DNA of 46,289 bases from Bacillota bacterium (GTDB lineage: Bacteria > Bacillota > Clostridia > Lachnospirales > Lachnospiraceae), in NCBI GenBank assembly GCA_023409835.1, contig JAEYQV010000131.1:1-46289 (forward strand). Reading direction: 5' to 3'. Position 1 is the stretch's first letter. Each line of letters starts with the position of its first letter. Under the pieces are notes generated by a model. That model did not search any database, was not told where the DNA came from, and was given only the letters and a program-made list of their open reading frames with translations. The translations under genes were made by a program, and so were the position numbers. Positions 33,403-41,904 of the stretch are shown piece by piece.

Positions 33403-35469
33403 CTACTTTACTGATGCTGATACATAGCCGCATTTCTCGTCACTGCATACCAGTTTATTGCCTTTCTCCAGCAGGACTCCGCCGCATTTCCCGCATTTGA
33501 TTTCCGAGGGCTTCTGCCAGGACATGAACCCACAGTCCGGGTTGTTGCTGCAGCCGTAATATTTTCTGCCCTTCTTCGTCTTTCGTACTACAATGTCTCC
33601 GCCGCAGGCAGGACAGATCACCCCGATCTTCTCCAGATAGGGCTTTGTATTCTTGCATTCAGGGAAGCCGGGACAGGCAAGGAATTTACCGTGGGGACCA
33701 TATTTAATCACCATATTCCTTCCGCACATTTCGCAGATTTCGTCCGTAACCTCATCCTCGATCTGGATCTTATCCAATTTATCGTGGGCATTGCTCACTG
33801 CTTCTGCCAGATCAGGATAAAAATTCTTAACTACTGTCTTCCAGTTGACGGTTCCATCCTCCACGCAGTCCAAAAGAGACTCCAGGTTAGCCGTAAAATT
33901 CACGTCTACGATTGTAGAGAAGGCACATTTCATGATATTATTCACAGCCTCTCCAAGCTCCGTCACATAGAGATTCTTATTTTCCTTTGCCACGTATCTT
34001 CTTACAATGATTGTAGTAATCGTGGGGGCATAGGTACTTGGTCTGCCGATTCCCAGCTCCTCCAGGGTTTTTACCAGGGAGGCTTCGGTATAGTGGGCAG
34101 GGGGCTGAGTGAAATGCTGACTTTTCTTAAGCTCCAGGAGCTTAAGCTTATCTCCCTCCTTAAGGGAATCATAGGTGGCTCCGGTTGCTTCATCCTCATC
34201 CTCCGGATTATATACACTCATAAAGCCTTCAAAAATAAGCTTTGAGGCCGCAGTTGAGAATCTGTGTTCATTTCCTTCTATTTTAATTGTAGTGGTTTCA
34301 TATTTAGCAGGCTGCATTCTGCTGGCAACGAATCTCCTCCAGATCAGCTGGTAGAGTCTGTACTGATCCCGGCTTAAGGAATCCTTCAGTTGAGTGGGCT
34401 CGTATTCCACATAGGTTGGGCGGATTGCTTCATGGGCATCCTGGATCTTCTTACCTGTACGCCCCAGATTCTCCTCTTTCGCTACAAAATCCGAACCATA
34501 ATGCTCACTGATAAACTGCTTTGCAGCTACATCCGCTTCGTCGCTGATACGAATGGAATCGGTACGCAGATAGGTAATTAAACCCACGGTACCATGACCC
34601 TTGATATCAATACCCTCATATAACTGCTGCGCCAGCTGCATTGTTTTCTGCGTAGAATAATTTAAGGTCTTAGCTGCCTCCTGCTGAAGAGTACTTGTTG
34701 TAAAAGGCAGCGGCTGTTTTCGGACTCTCTCGCTCTTCTTTATTTCTTTTATATTAAATTCGGCATTCTCAAGCTGCTTCAGAATCCCGTTCATCTCTTC
34801 CTCTGACCGGATGACGGTTTTGGAACCCTTATTGCCGTTATATTTTGCAATCAGGGGATTTTTCTTCCCTGCCAGTAGAAATTCTGCTTCCAGATTCCAA
34901 TATTCCTCAGGAACGAAGGAGTTAATCTCATCCTCTCTGTCGCAGATGATTCGTAAAGCTACCGACTGCACTCTGCCGGCACTTAAGCCTCGTTTTATCT
35001 TATTCCAGAGCAATGGGCTGATGGTGTAGCCTACCATACGATCCAGCATTCTTCTCGCCTGCTGGGCATTCACAAGGTCCATGTCAATCTCTCTGGCTTG
35101 TTTGATGGAGGCCTTGACTGCATTCTTGGTAATCTCATTAAAGGTAATCCTGCTGGATTCCTTCTCATCTAATTTCAAGGTCTGGGACAAATGCCAGGAA
35201 ATAGCTTCCCCTTCACGGTCAGGGTCCGTGGCGAGATAAACCTTATCCGCTTTCTTAACCTCCTTGCGAAGCTTCGCAAGCAGATCTCCCTTTCCTCGAA
35301 TCGTAATATACTTTGGTTCAAAATCATTATTTATATCAAAACCCAGCTGACTCTTAGGCAAATCTCTGACATGTCCGTTTGAAGCAAGCACTTCATAATT
35401 GTTTCCTAAAAACTTCTTTATTGTCTTTGCCTTTGCCGGAGATTCTACGATAACAAGATATCTTGGCAT
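33403..35469 (-). CDS. topA: DNA topoisomerase I (type IA)
   Basis: Relaxes negative supercoils. The 688 residues begin with a Toprim domain (LVIVESPAKAKTIKKFLG, ATDPDREGEAISWHL) and carry the catalytic Tyr in ITYLRTDSIRIS near residue 300. Three Cys4 zinc ribbons end the protein (CEMCGRN..., CPACGGD..., CGKCGGV...). Full length. It lies 54 bp after dprA, probably in the comM-dprA-topA transcript; no clear terminator is seen before codY. Confidence 0.98.
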   Translation of the reverse strand: MPRYLVIVESPAKAKTIKKFLGNNYEVLASNGHVRDLPKSQLGFDINNDFEPKYITIRGKGDLLAKLRKEVKKADKVYLATDPDREGEAISWHLSQTLKLDEKESSRITFNEITKNAVKASIKQAREIDMDLVNAQQARRMLDRMVGYTISPLLWNKIKRGLSAGRVQSVALRIICDREDEINSFVPEEYWNLEAEFLLAGKKNPLIAKYNGNKGSKTVIRSEEEMNGILKQLENAEFNIKEIKKSERVRKQPLPFTTSTLQQEAAKTLNYSTQKTMQLAQQLYEGIDIKGHGTVGLITYLRTDSIRISDEADVAAKQFISEHYGSDFVAKEENLGRTGKKIQDAHEAIRPTYVEYEPTQLKDSLSRDQYRLYQLIWRRFVASRMQPAKYETTTIKIEGNEHRFSTAASKLIFEGFMSVYNPEDEDEATGATYDSLKEGDKLKLLELKKSQHFTQPPAHYTEASLVKTLEELGIGRPSTYAPTITTIIVRRYVAKENKNLYVTELGEAVNNIMKCAFSTIVDVNFTANLESLLDCVEDGTVNWKTVVKNFYPDLAEAVSNAHDKLDKIQIEDEVTDEICEMCGRNMVIKYGPHGKFLACPGFPECKNTKPYLEKIGVICPACGGDIVVRKTKKGRKYYGCSNNPDCGFMSWQKPSEIKCGKCGGVLLEKGNKLVCSDEKCGYVSASVK

Positions 35470-35523
35470 AATGGTAACTTCCCTCTTTCTATGTGCACAA
35501 TTACCTGGAGGATATATTCCGTA

Positions 35524-36639
35524 TTATTTCCGTAGCACATAATAGTTTTTCATTGTCTGATGAACCAAACCCTTCAGTTCCAGTAAAAGAAGCTGCTCCA
35601 TCAGGATATCCATGGGCAGTTTCGTAAGTGCATGAAGCTCCTCCATATGCTTTGGTTCAAAGTCTAAACTAGCATACACTATTTTTTCATGTGATTCAAG
35701 CACATTTATATTTATTTTCATTTCGTTCAGATTTTGTTCATAATTTGGAAATAGCTCTTCCAGGATGTCTTTTGGAGTTGTAACTAATTTTGCCCCCATT
35801 TTTATCAAATTATTACAGCCTTCACTTAAGCGGTCCGAAGCCTTACCGGGCACAGCATAGATATCCTTTCCCTGATCCAGTCCCAGATCTACGGTAATTA
35901 AGGAACCGCTCTTTTCTCTGGCTTCAATCACCAATATCCCGTCGGATAAGCCGCTGATGATTCGATTTCTCAGCGGGAAGTTTCCGGCAATCGGAGGTGT
36001 TCCCGGCGCATATTCCGAGATTACTCCTCCTTCCTTCATCAGCTCCATATACAGCTTAATATTCTCCCTCGGATAACAGATATCGATACCGCAGCCCAGA
36101 ATTCCATAGGAAATACCTCCTGCCTCCAAGGCTCCCTGATGGGCATAGGAATCGATTCCCCTGGCCAGGCCGCTGATAATGACAACTCCCTCCTTTGCGA
36201 TTGCTCCTGCCAGATACCTTGACATCTCCCTGCCGTAGGGGGAGCAGTCCCTGGCCCCGACCACAGCCAGATACTTCTTCCCCTCCTCGAGAGGTCTGCC
36301 CTTCCTATAAAGAGCAAAGGGAGCGCTGTAGATGTTCTTGAGCTTCTCCGGATAATCCGCTTCCTCCCGGGTTATAAACCGTATTCCGCTACGAATCAGC
36401 TTCCCATAGGCCTCCTGAATGGCAACCCGGTCACGGCTCCTGATCAGGGATTCCACCTCCTCTTCCCTGAGCTTCGTACCATTTCCCTCATAGCTTACAG
36501 CAAGAGCCGTCATCAACTCCTTCTTATCCGCCCGGTATATCTCTTCCGCACAGCCGAATACAGACAGCAGCCATTCAATTTTCTTAACCCCGATATTATT
36601 AATATTTGCCAACCAATAGTTATATTCTTCTCTTTTCAT
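35524..36639 (-). CDS. dprA: DNA-processing protein DprA (Smf)
   Basis: Binds incoming single-stranded DNA and loads RecA during transformation. From the ATG at 36639 (GGAGAGG seven bases upstream) the 371 residues contain a helix-hairpin region, then the Rossmann domain VGARDCSPYGREM, VIISGLARGIDSYAHQGAL, GCGIDICYPREN and the REKSGSLITVDLGLDQG motif. A winged-helix C terminus ends the protein. The 39 extra upstream codons of the open frame are not family sequence. DprA is common in bacteria not known to be transformable. Confidence 0.96.
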   Translation of the reverse strand: MKREEYNYWLANINNIGVKKIEWLLSVFGCAEEIYRADKKELMTALAVSYEGNGTKLREEEVESLIRSRDRVAIQEAYGKLIRSGIRFITREEADYPEKLKNIYSAPFALYRKGRPLEEGKKYLAVVGARDCSPYGREMSRYLAGAIAKEGVVIISGLARGIDSYAHQGALEAGGISYGILGCGIDICYPRENIKLYMELMKEGGVISEYAPGTPPIAGNFPLRNRIISGLSDGILVIEAREKSGSLITVDLGLDQGKDIYAVPGKASDRLSEGCNNLIKMGAKLVTTPKDILEELFPNYEQNLNEMKININVLESHEKIVYASLDFEPKHMEELHALTKLPMDILMEQLLLLELKGLVHQTMKNYYVLRK

Positions 36640-36661
36640 TCCGGTTCCTCTCCTTTTCCGA

Positions 36662-38194
36662 TTATTCACCCCAGTATTTCTGATCCACGCTCCGGTAACA
36701 GATGGCTTCGCTGATATGCTTGGAGCTGATCTGTTCACTTCCGTCCAGATCCGCAATCGTACGGGCCACCTTTAGAATTCGGTGGTATGCCCTGGCAGTC
36801 AGATTCATCTTAATAAAGGCCTGCTCCAGAAGGGACTCCTCCTTCGGCTCCAGCCTGCAGTACCTCTTAATGGAGCGGGGTGTCAGCTGGGAATTAAACC
36901 AGATTTTCTGGCCCTTGTAACGTTCCATCTGCAGCTCTCTGGCTCCGGCAATCCTACTGCGGATATCAGCAGAGGTCTCCTGCTGCTGTTGCTGCCCCAG
37001 CTCCCTGTAGTTCATCGGAAGAGCTTCGATGCAGATATCAAAGCGATCCAATAAGGGCTGTGAGATACGCCCAAGATAACGCTTGACCAGGTTGACAGAG
37101 CAGCTGCATTTGTTCCTGTCCGGATAATAGCCGCAGCTGCAGGGGTTCATCGCAGCAACCAGCATAAAGCCGGCGGGATACTTATAGGTCGCATTCAGTC
37201 GGGAGATTGTCACGGACTTCTCCTCCAGGGGCTGCCGAAGTACCTCTATGGTATTCTTCTGAAATTCGGGAAGCTCATCGAGAAACAGGACACCGAGATG
37301 GGCCAGGCTGATTTCACCGGGCTTTGGGTTGATTCCACCGCCGGTCAGGGCGGTCTGGGTAATCGTATGGTGCGGAGACCGGAAGGGTCTCTGCGAAATC
37401 AGGGCCTTCTGATCCAGAAGCCCCGCAATACTATAGATTTTGGAGATCTCCATGCTCTCCTCGAAGGAAAGCTCGGGCATAATCGTGGGAATTCTCTTGG
37501 CCAGCATGGTCTTACCGGCACCGGGCGGACCAATCATCAGGATATTGTGCATCCCGGAAACTGCAATCTCGATGGCCCGTTTCGCGGCAAGCTGGCCTGC
37601 CACCTCCGAGAAATCAAGGCTCTCCCCTAAAGTTTCCTGCCGGAACAGCTCATTTATATCCACCCGCTCCGGTGAAAAATCCTCCTTACCGTTTAGCAGC
37701 TCCACTGCTTCAGATAAGGTGGATACGCCATAGATATCAATCCCCTCCACCACCGCACCCTCCCGGGCATTCTCCATCGGAACGACGCACCTTAAGAAGC
37801 CCTGCTGCTTAGCGGAATATACAATCGGCAGGACACCGTTTACTTTATTTAGGCTTCCGTTTAGGCTGAGTTCTCCGATGATCAGAACACCCTTCAGCTT
37901 CTCCTCCGGAATATATCCGAAGGCAGTGAGGATGGCGATGGCAACCGGCAGATCGAAGGCAGTTCCTTCCTTTCTGATATCTGCCGGAGAAAGATTGACT
38001 GTGATACGTTTTGCGGGAAGCATATAGCCGGAATTCTTCAGCGCAACCCGGACCCTTTCTCTGGCTTCCTTGACCTCGGAGCCAAGATATCCGACCATAT
38101 CGAACAGGGGCAGTCCGTCACTGACATCGGCCTCCACGGAGACGATCAAGCCGTCAATTCCGTGGATAGCCGCGCTGTAAGCTTTACTGAACAT
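36662..38194 (-). CDS. comM: YifB/ComM family Mg-chelatase-like AAA ATPase
   Basis: ComM acts as a branch-migration helicase in natural transformation in Vibrio; the role in this group is not shown. From the ATG at 38194 (AAGGAG upstream) the 510 residues have a Lon-type S16 fold (GLPLFDMVGYLGSEVKEARE, NLSPADIRKEG). The Mg-chelatase AAA domain follows with Walker A GPPGAGKTMLAKRI, Walker B GVLFLDELPEF and a Cys cluster CSCGYYPDRNKCSCS. A helical C-terminal domain ends the protein. It lies 22 bp ahead of dprA, a common pairing. Confidence 0.94.
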   Translation of the reverse strand: MFSKAYSAAIHGIDGLIVSVEADVSDGLPLFDMVGYLGSEVKEARERVRVALKNSGYMLPAKRITVNLSPADIRKEGTAFDLPVAIAILTAFGYIPEEKLKGVLIIGELSLNGSLNKVNGVLPIVYSAKQQGFLRCVVPMENAREGAVVEGIDIYGVSTLSEAVELLNGKEDFSPERVDINELFRQETLGESLDFSEVAGQLAAKRAIEIAVSGMHNILMIGPPGAGKTMLAKRIPTIMPELSFEESMEISKIYSIAGLLDQKALISQRPFRSPHHTITQTALTGGGINPKPGEISLAHLGVLFLDELPEFQKNTIEVLRQPLEEKSVTISRLNATYKYPAGFMLVAAMNPCSCGYYPDRNKCSCSVNLVKRYLGRISQPLLDRFDICIEALPMNYRELGQQQQQETSADIRSRIAGARELQMERYKGQKIWFNSQLTPRSIKRYCRLEPKEESLLEQAFIKMNLTARAYHRILKVARTIADLDGSEQISSKHISEAICYRSVDQKYWGE

Positions 38195-38248
38195 AATTTT
38201 CTCCTTCCGTTGTCTCTCCCACAAGGAAGGAATCATTTGCTAGGCTTA

Positions 38249-38277
38249 AGTATAACAGAGCCCCTGTGATCTAGCAA
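38249..38277 (-). promoter_or_regulatory. Sigma-A-like promoter of comM-dprA-topA
   Basis: Minus-strand TTGCTA (38272-38277), 17-base spacer, TATACT (38249-38254), 55 bp before the comM ATG. Confidence 0.55.
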
Positions 38278-38289
38278 GAACACAGGGGC
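38260..38289. promoter_or_regulatory. Perfect 9-bp palindrome on the comM promoter
   Basis: GCCCCTGTG and CACAGGGGC are perfect inverted repeats around a 12-base centre that contains the comM -35. Neither strand has a U-tract, so an operator is likelier than a terminator. The ligand protein is unknown. Confidence 0.5.
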
Positions 38290-38404
38290 GGATATGGCAT
38301 TTCGCATAGTTTTTACGTAATATTTTATTATAAATGCCTTAGTCGATAAAGAGGCTTCCATGATCTACCCGGCAGCTGAACTATCATGGTCTCCTGCTCT
38401 ATTC

Positions 38405-40021
38405 CTAATAAATCGTTCCCTTCACCGTAATCACCCGGTCATAGAGCTCCCTGGTTTCCTTAAATATCACGTGACTCACATTAATGACGGTGATATCCTT
38501 GAGCCTGAGGATGGTCTTCTCTATCTCTCTGGCCCGTTCCATATCGAGGGAGGCAAAGGCTTCATCCATGAACAGAATACTTGCCTTATTTAATAACGCT
38601 CTGGCAATGACGATTCTGCTTCTTTCCCCTCCGGAGATATTCTTACCGTTATCGTATAGCATTGTATTTAAGCCCTCCGGCTTCTGCTCTACGAATTCGG
38701 TTAGTCCGGAAGCCTCAAGGGCTGCCTGAAGCTCCTGCTCCGGATATTCCTTATACAGGGTGATGTTATTACGGATCGTGTCCTCAAAGATAAATACCTG
38801 TTGTTCAATATTTGCGACCAGCTGATAATATTGATCTTTCTTCACAGCTCTTAAGTCGAAGCCGTCAATGAGTATGCTCCCACCGGTAGGGTGATATACC
38901 TTCCGAAAGAGCTTTAGGAGTGTTGATTTTCCTCCACCGCTCGGTCCAACTATCAGGTATTTCCCATTCTTCTTAATGCATAGATTAATATCCTTCAGTA
39001 TCAGCTGCTCCGAATCCTCATATTGAAATTCCACATTTCGAAACTCTATCTCCCTTGTAAATTCCGGTAGATCTACCGTTTCTACAAAAGTATCAGTATT
39101 CTCCAATGTCTTCTCCATCTTACGGATGAGATCTCCTGAAGTAAACAGCTTCGGAAGATTTTCACCGATTGTATATAAGGGATTTGTCACCCGTTGTATT
39201 CCTTCGATGATCAGCAGGAGTCCCCCGGGGGTTGCCTTCCCCATGACGGCCAGATAACCGACTCCTCCGACGACACCGAAGATTGCTCCGTTCATAAACA
39301 GATTCTCTATACAGAGTATCTTGGTAAACAGCTTCTCGATCAGATAATACTTATGCTGGATCTCACTGCTCTTCCGGTAATAATCCTCCCGCACCGTATC
39401 CTGAAGATTATAATTCTTGACGATATGGAAGGCAGACAGTATCTCTTTTATATAGGAAGTGTAACCGTCAAACAGATCACTGCGTTCCTTATAAGCTTTC
39501 TTAGTCGGCTTTGAGGTTAAGGTTGAGATAACCATAAATGCGGCTATAATACCTAAGGATAGAAAAACCAATCCGGTATCCACCGTTGACACCAGCCAGA
39601 TTCCTACAAAGAAGCTGACTACCCCGCTGCAGACCGCATAGATTCCGGTAATCAGGTTATTATCCAGGGTTTCAAAATCATTGGTCAGGGAGGAGAGGTA
39701 TCTCGCATTGTTCTCCTTCTGAAATTCCGCTATATTCTTACCGAATACCTTAGTAATATAGTACTTCTTCAAGGAAGTATTGGCTTTTCTTTTATAAAAG
39801 TTATTAGTGACAGCTACCAAAATACTAAGAGGAAGCAGCAGTGTCGCAAGAATAAGAAGTACCGGTATGCTCTGTTTCATCGCATTCAGCTTCCCATTTA
39901 CCGTATCATCCAGCAGCCGCATCATTCTTCTGGCTACCTCACCTTCAAGGATGGTGAAGATGGAGGTTATGAACAAAGCCACAAGCAGATATGGAAGGAT
40001 TCGAACGTATTTTCTCAGCAT
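38405..40021 (-). CDS. ABC exporter half-transporter, second subunit
   Basis: 538 residues: six membrane helices in the first 300 or so, then a nucleotide-binding domain with Walker A GPSGGGKST, signature ISGGERSRI, Walker B ILFMDEAFASLD and His-switch NVSHVIF. All catalytic residues appear intact. It overlaps its upstream neighbour by seven bases, so the two probably form a heterodimer. Cargo is unknown: no bacteriocin, peptidase or lipoprotein gene is adjacent. Confidence 0.92.
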   Translation of the reverse strand: MLRKYVRILPYLLVALFITSIFTILEGEVARRMMRLLDDTVNGKLNAMKQSIPVLLILATLLLPLSILVAVTNNFYKRKANTSLKKYYITKVFGKNIAEFQKENNARYLSSLTNDFETLDNNLITGIYAVCSGVVSFFVGIWLVSTVDTGLVFLSLGIIAAFMVISTLTSKPTKKAYKERSDLFDGYTSYIKEILSAFHIVKNYNLQDTVREDYYRKSSEIQHKYYLIEKLFTKILCIENLFMNGAIFGVVGGVGYLAVMGKATPGGLLLIIEGIQRVTNPLYTIGENLPKLFTSGDLIRKMEKTLENTDTFVETVDLPEFTREIEFRNVEFQYEDSEQLILKDINLCIKKNGKYLIVGPSGGGKSTLLKLFRKVYHPTGGSILIDGFDLRAVKKDQYYQLVANIEQQVFIFEDTIRNNITLYKEYPEQELQAALEASGLTEFVEQKPEGLNTMLYDNGKNISGGERSRIVIARALLNKASILFMDEAFASLDMERAREIEKTILRLKDITVINVSHVIFKETRELYDRVITVKGTIY

Positions 40022-41664
40022 GTGATCACCTCATCAAAATAATCCGTGGCAGGATAGCAATGAACAGAACCATTCTTAACCTCCAGAACGTAATCGTAGT
40101 TCTCCGTAACCCCCTCATAATACCTGTGGCTGATGGAGATTACCGTATGATCGAGCTCTAAGAAGACCTTCTCAATCTCCCTCCCCAGCTCCTCGTTCAA
40201 GCTTGAGGTTCCCTCATCCACGAACAACAGCTCCGCATTCTTCGCAATCGCCCTGGCAATGGAGATTCTCTGGCGCTGACCGCCGGACAGGTTCTTTCCG
40301 TTTTCCGTTAACCGTTCCTCCATACCGTCCTTTTTCTCTGCCAGGATCGCTTCCAGTCCACATACCTTTACCGCATAATCAAGCTGCTCCTGCGGTATTT
40401 CCCTGTATAGGGTTATATTATTCTTAATCGTATCCTCAAACAGGAAGACATCCTGATAAATGAAGGCAACCTTCTCATGGAAGGATGTCTCTGAGATTTC
40501 CCTGTAATCCGTTCCGTCAACGGTTATTTTCCCTTCAAAATCATCATAAATCATAGCCAGTAGATTCATCAGTGTCGATTTTCCGGCGCCGCTGACTCCC
40601 TTGATCAGATATTTTTTCCCTTTCTCGATGACAAAGGATACCTTCGTGAATATCTCCTTCCGGTCATAGGAGAAACTAACATCGGATACTTCAATTTGCT
40701 TCGTAAATTCGAAGCTCCTTGTACCCTTCCCTGCCTCGTTCTGAGTATCCTCCGGCTTTGCTATCTTCTCATAGATACTCACCGAGGCCTTGACCTGATT
40801 CCACATCGGAAAGGCTTCAATCAGATTGTTGCTGATGGAACTGCTGAGCTGGTGCAAAAACACTGCTTCCGCAAGTTTAAGTGAACCCTGGAGCTTATAA
40901 CCCAGATAGACCATGACAGCTACCGAGACAATATAGGATAGAATGCGGATGATGCTTCTCTGTAACTCCGTGAATACATTTGCCAGGTACTTTCTGCCCT
41001 CCAGCCGGCTGATTGTGGTTATGCTTTTCTTAAGAAATTTCTCTTCTATATTATTCAGCTTTAATATCTCGATTCCGTTCAGGGTGTTAGAGATATCCGT
41101 TGTAAAGGCTTCATTGGTCTTTGAAATTTCCTGCTCCAGTGATGTCGTTTTCTTCGTAAACAGCCTGGCCAGAAAGTACAAAAGTACGGAAAAGGCAAAC
41201 ATTCCCGCAGCAAGCCTTATGTCAAGGATTAAAAGTAGAACCAGTGAGATCAGAAACATACTGATAGCGATCAGAAAATTTAAAAGACTATAAAAAAACT
41301 TTCTCTCGAAGGTATTTACATCATTAATGAGGTTCGATATATAGACCTCCTTCGATTTCCGGGAGAATTTCTTAAACGACATATGGATGATCTTATCAAA
41401 GGCCTGCTTTCTCACGTCAAGAATTGTATCTCTCATGTACATGACTCTTAACATTCTGGACAGAGCAAAATTAGCCGGTGAATAGATTATGTAAAAAATT
41501 ATCAAGATAAGAATATAGGAATACTGCTTAACATCCGCTTTTTGGATTGTCCCCAATGCCAGGGCAAAGATCGCCATCTGTACAAAATGATCGATTACAA
41601 AGAGGTAGGTTGCAATCAGGTACCGAACGAATTTTGATTTTCTTCTCAACAATAGTTCCTTCAC
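40015..41664 (-). CDS. ABC exporter half-transporter, first subunit
   Basis: 549 residues: six membrane helices, then a nucleotide-binding domain with Walker A GVSGAGKST, Q-loop FIYQDVFLFED, signature LSGGQRQRI, Walker B LLFVDEGTSSLN and His-switch ISHRYY. The D-loop reads SSLN in place of the usual SALD. Start is a GTG at 41664, with GGAGG nine bases upstream. Divergent from the flavodiiron gene. Confidence 0.92.
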   Translation of the reverse strand: MKELLLRRKSKFVRYLIATYLFVIDHFVQMAIFALALGTIQKADVKQYSYILILIIFYIIYSPANFALSRMLRVMYMRDTILDVRKQAFDKIIHMSFKKFSRKSKEVYISNLINDVNTFERKFFYSLLNFLIAISMFLISLVLLLILDIRLAAGMFAFSVLLYFLARLFTKKTTSLEQEISKTNEAFTTDISNTLNGIEILKLNNIEEKFLKKSITTISRLEGRKYLANVFTELQRSIIRILSYIVSVAVMVYLGYKLQGSLKLAEAVFLHQLSSSISNNLIEAFPMWNQVKASVSIYEKIAKPEDTQNEAGKGTRSFEFTKQIEVSDVSFSYDRKEIFTKVSFVIEKGKKYLIKGVSGAGKSTLMNLLAMIYDDFEGKITVDGTDYREISETSFHEKVAFIYQDVFLFEDTIKNNITLYREIPQEQLDYAVKVCGLEAILAEKKDGMEERLTENGKNLSGGQRQRISIARAIAKNAELLFVDEGTSSLNEELGREIEKVFLELDHTVISISHRYYEGVTENYDYVLEVKNGSVHCYPATDYFDEVITC

Positions 41665-41753
41665 TTTACACTTCCTCCCCTATGTGATTCACCTATCACC
41701 CCATCCTTACTCAAAAAGCTCTACGTCATTGGAAGCCTATGGAATGTTTACCT

Positions 41754-41782
41754 ATTTTAACTGATGTATATGGTAAAATCAA
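41754..41782 (-). promoter_or_regulatory. Sigma-A-like promoter of the ABC pair
   Basis: Minus-strand TTGATT (41777-41782), 17-base spacer, TAAAAT (41754-41759), 90 bp before the GTG start. Back to back with the flavodiiron promoter. Confidence 0.5.
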
Positions 41783-41819
41783 TCACTATTTACATGAGCT
41801 ACTGATATAAATTATCCAT

Positions 41820-41848
41820 TTGACAAAACACAGTAATCATATTACTAT
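41820..41848 (+). promoter_or_regulatory. Sigma-A-like promoter of the flavodiiron gene
   Basis: TTGACA (41820-41825), 17-base spacer, TACTAT (41843-41848), about 57 bp before the ATG. Consensus -35. Confidence 0.6.
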
Positions 41849-41883
41849 GTTCATAACAATAAATGTTACTGTTTTATAGTAAT
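41832..41883. promoter_or_regulatory. Cluster of inverted repeats at the flavodiiron promoter
   Basis: AGTAAT-CAT-ATTACT (41832-41846) overlaps the -10. TAACA-N5-TGTTA (41854-41868) and TTACT-N7-AGTAA (41866-41882) follow. Looks like a repressor-binding region; the protein is unknown. Confidence 0.45.
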
Positions 41884-41904
41884 ATTAAAGGAGGAACAAT
41901 ATCC

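Noticed and set aside
33691..34245. 184-codon plus-strand open frame
   Set aside because: Antisense to topA, no family features; a shadow.
38260..38289. GC-rich hairpin as terminator of the ABC genes
   Set aside because: No U-tract on the minus strand, and its centre coincides with a good -35, so an operator is preferred.
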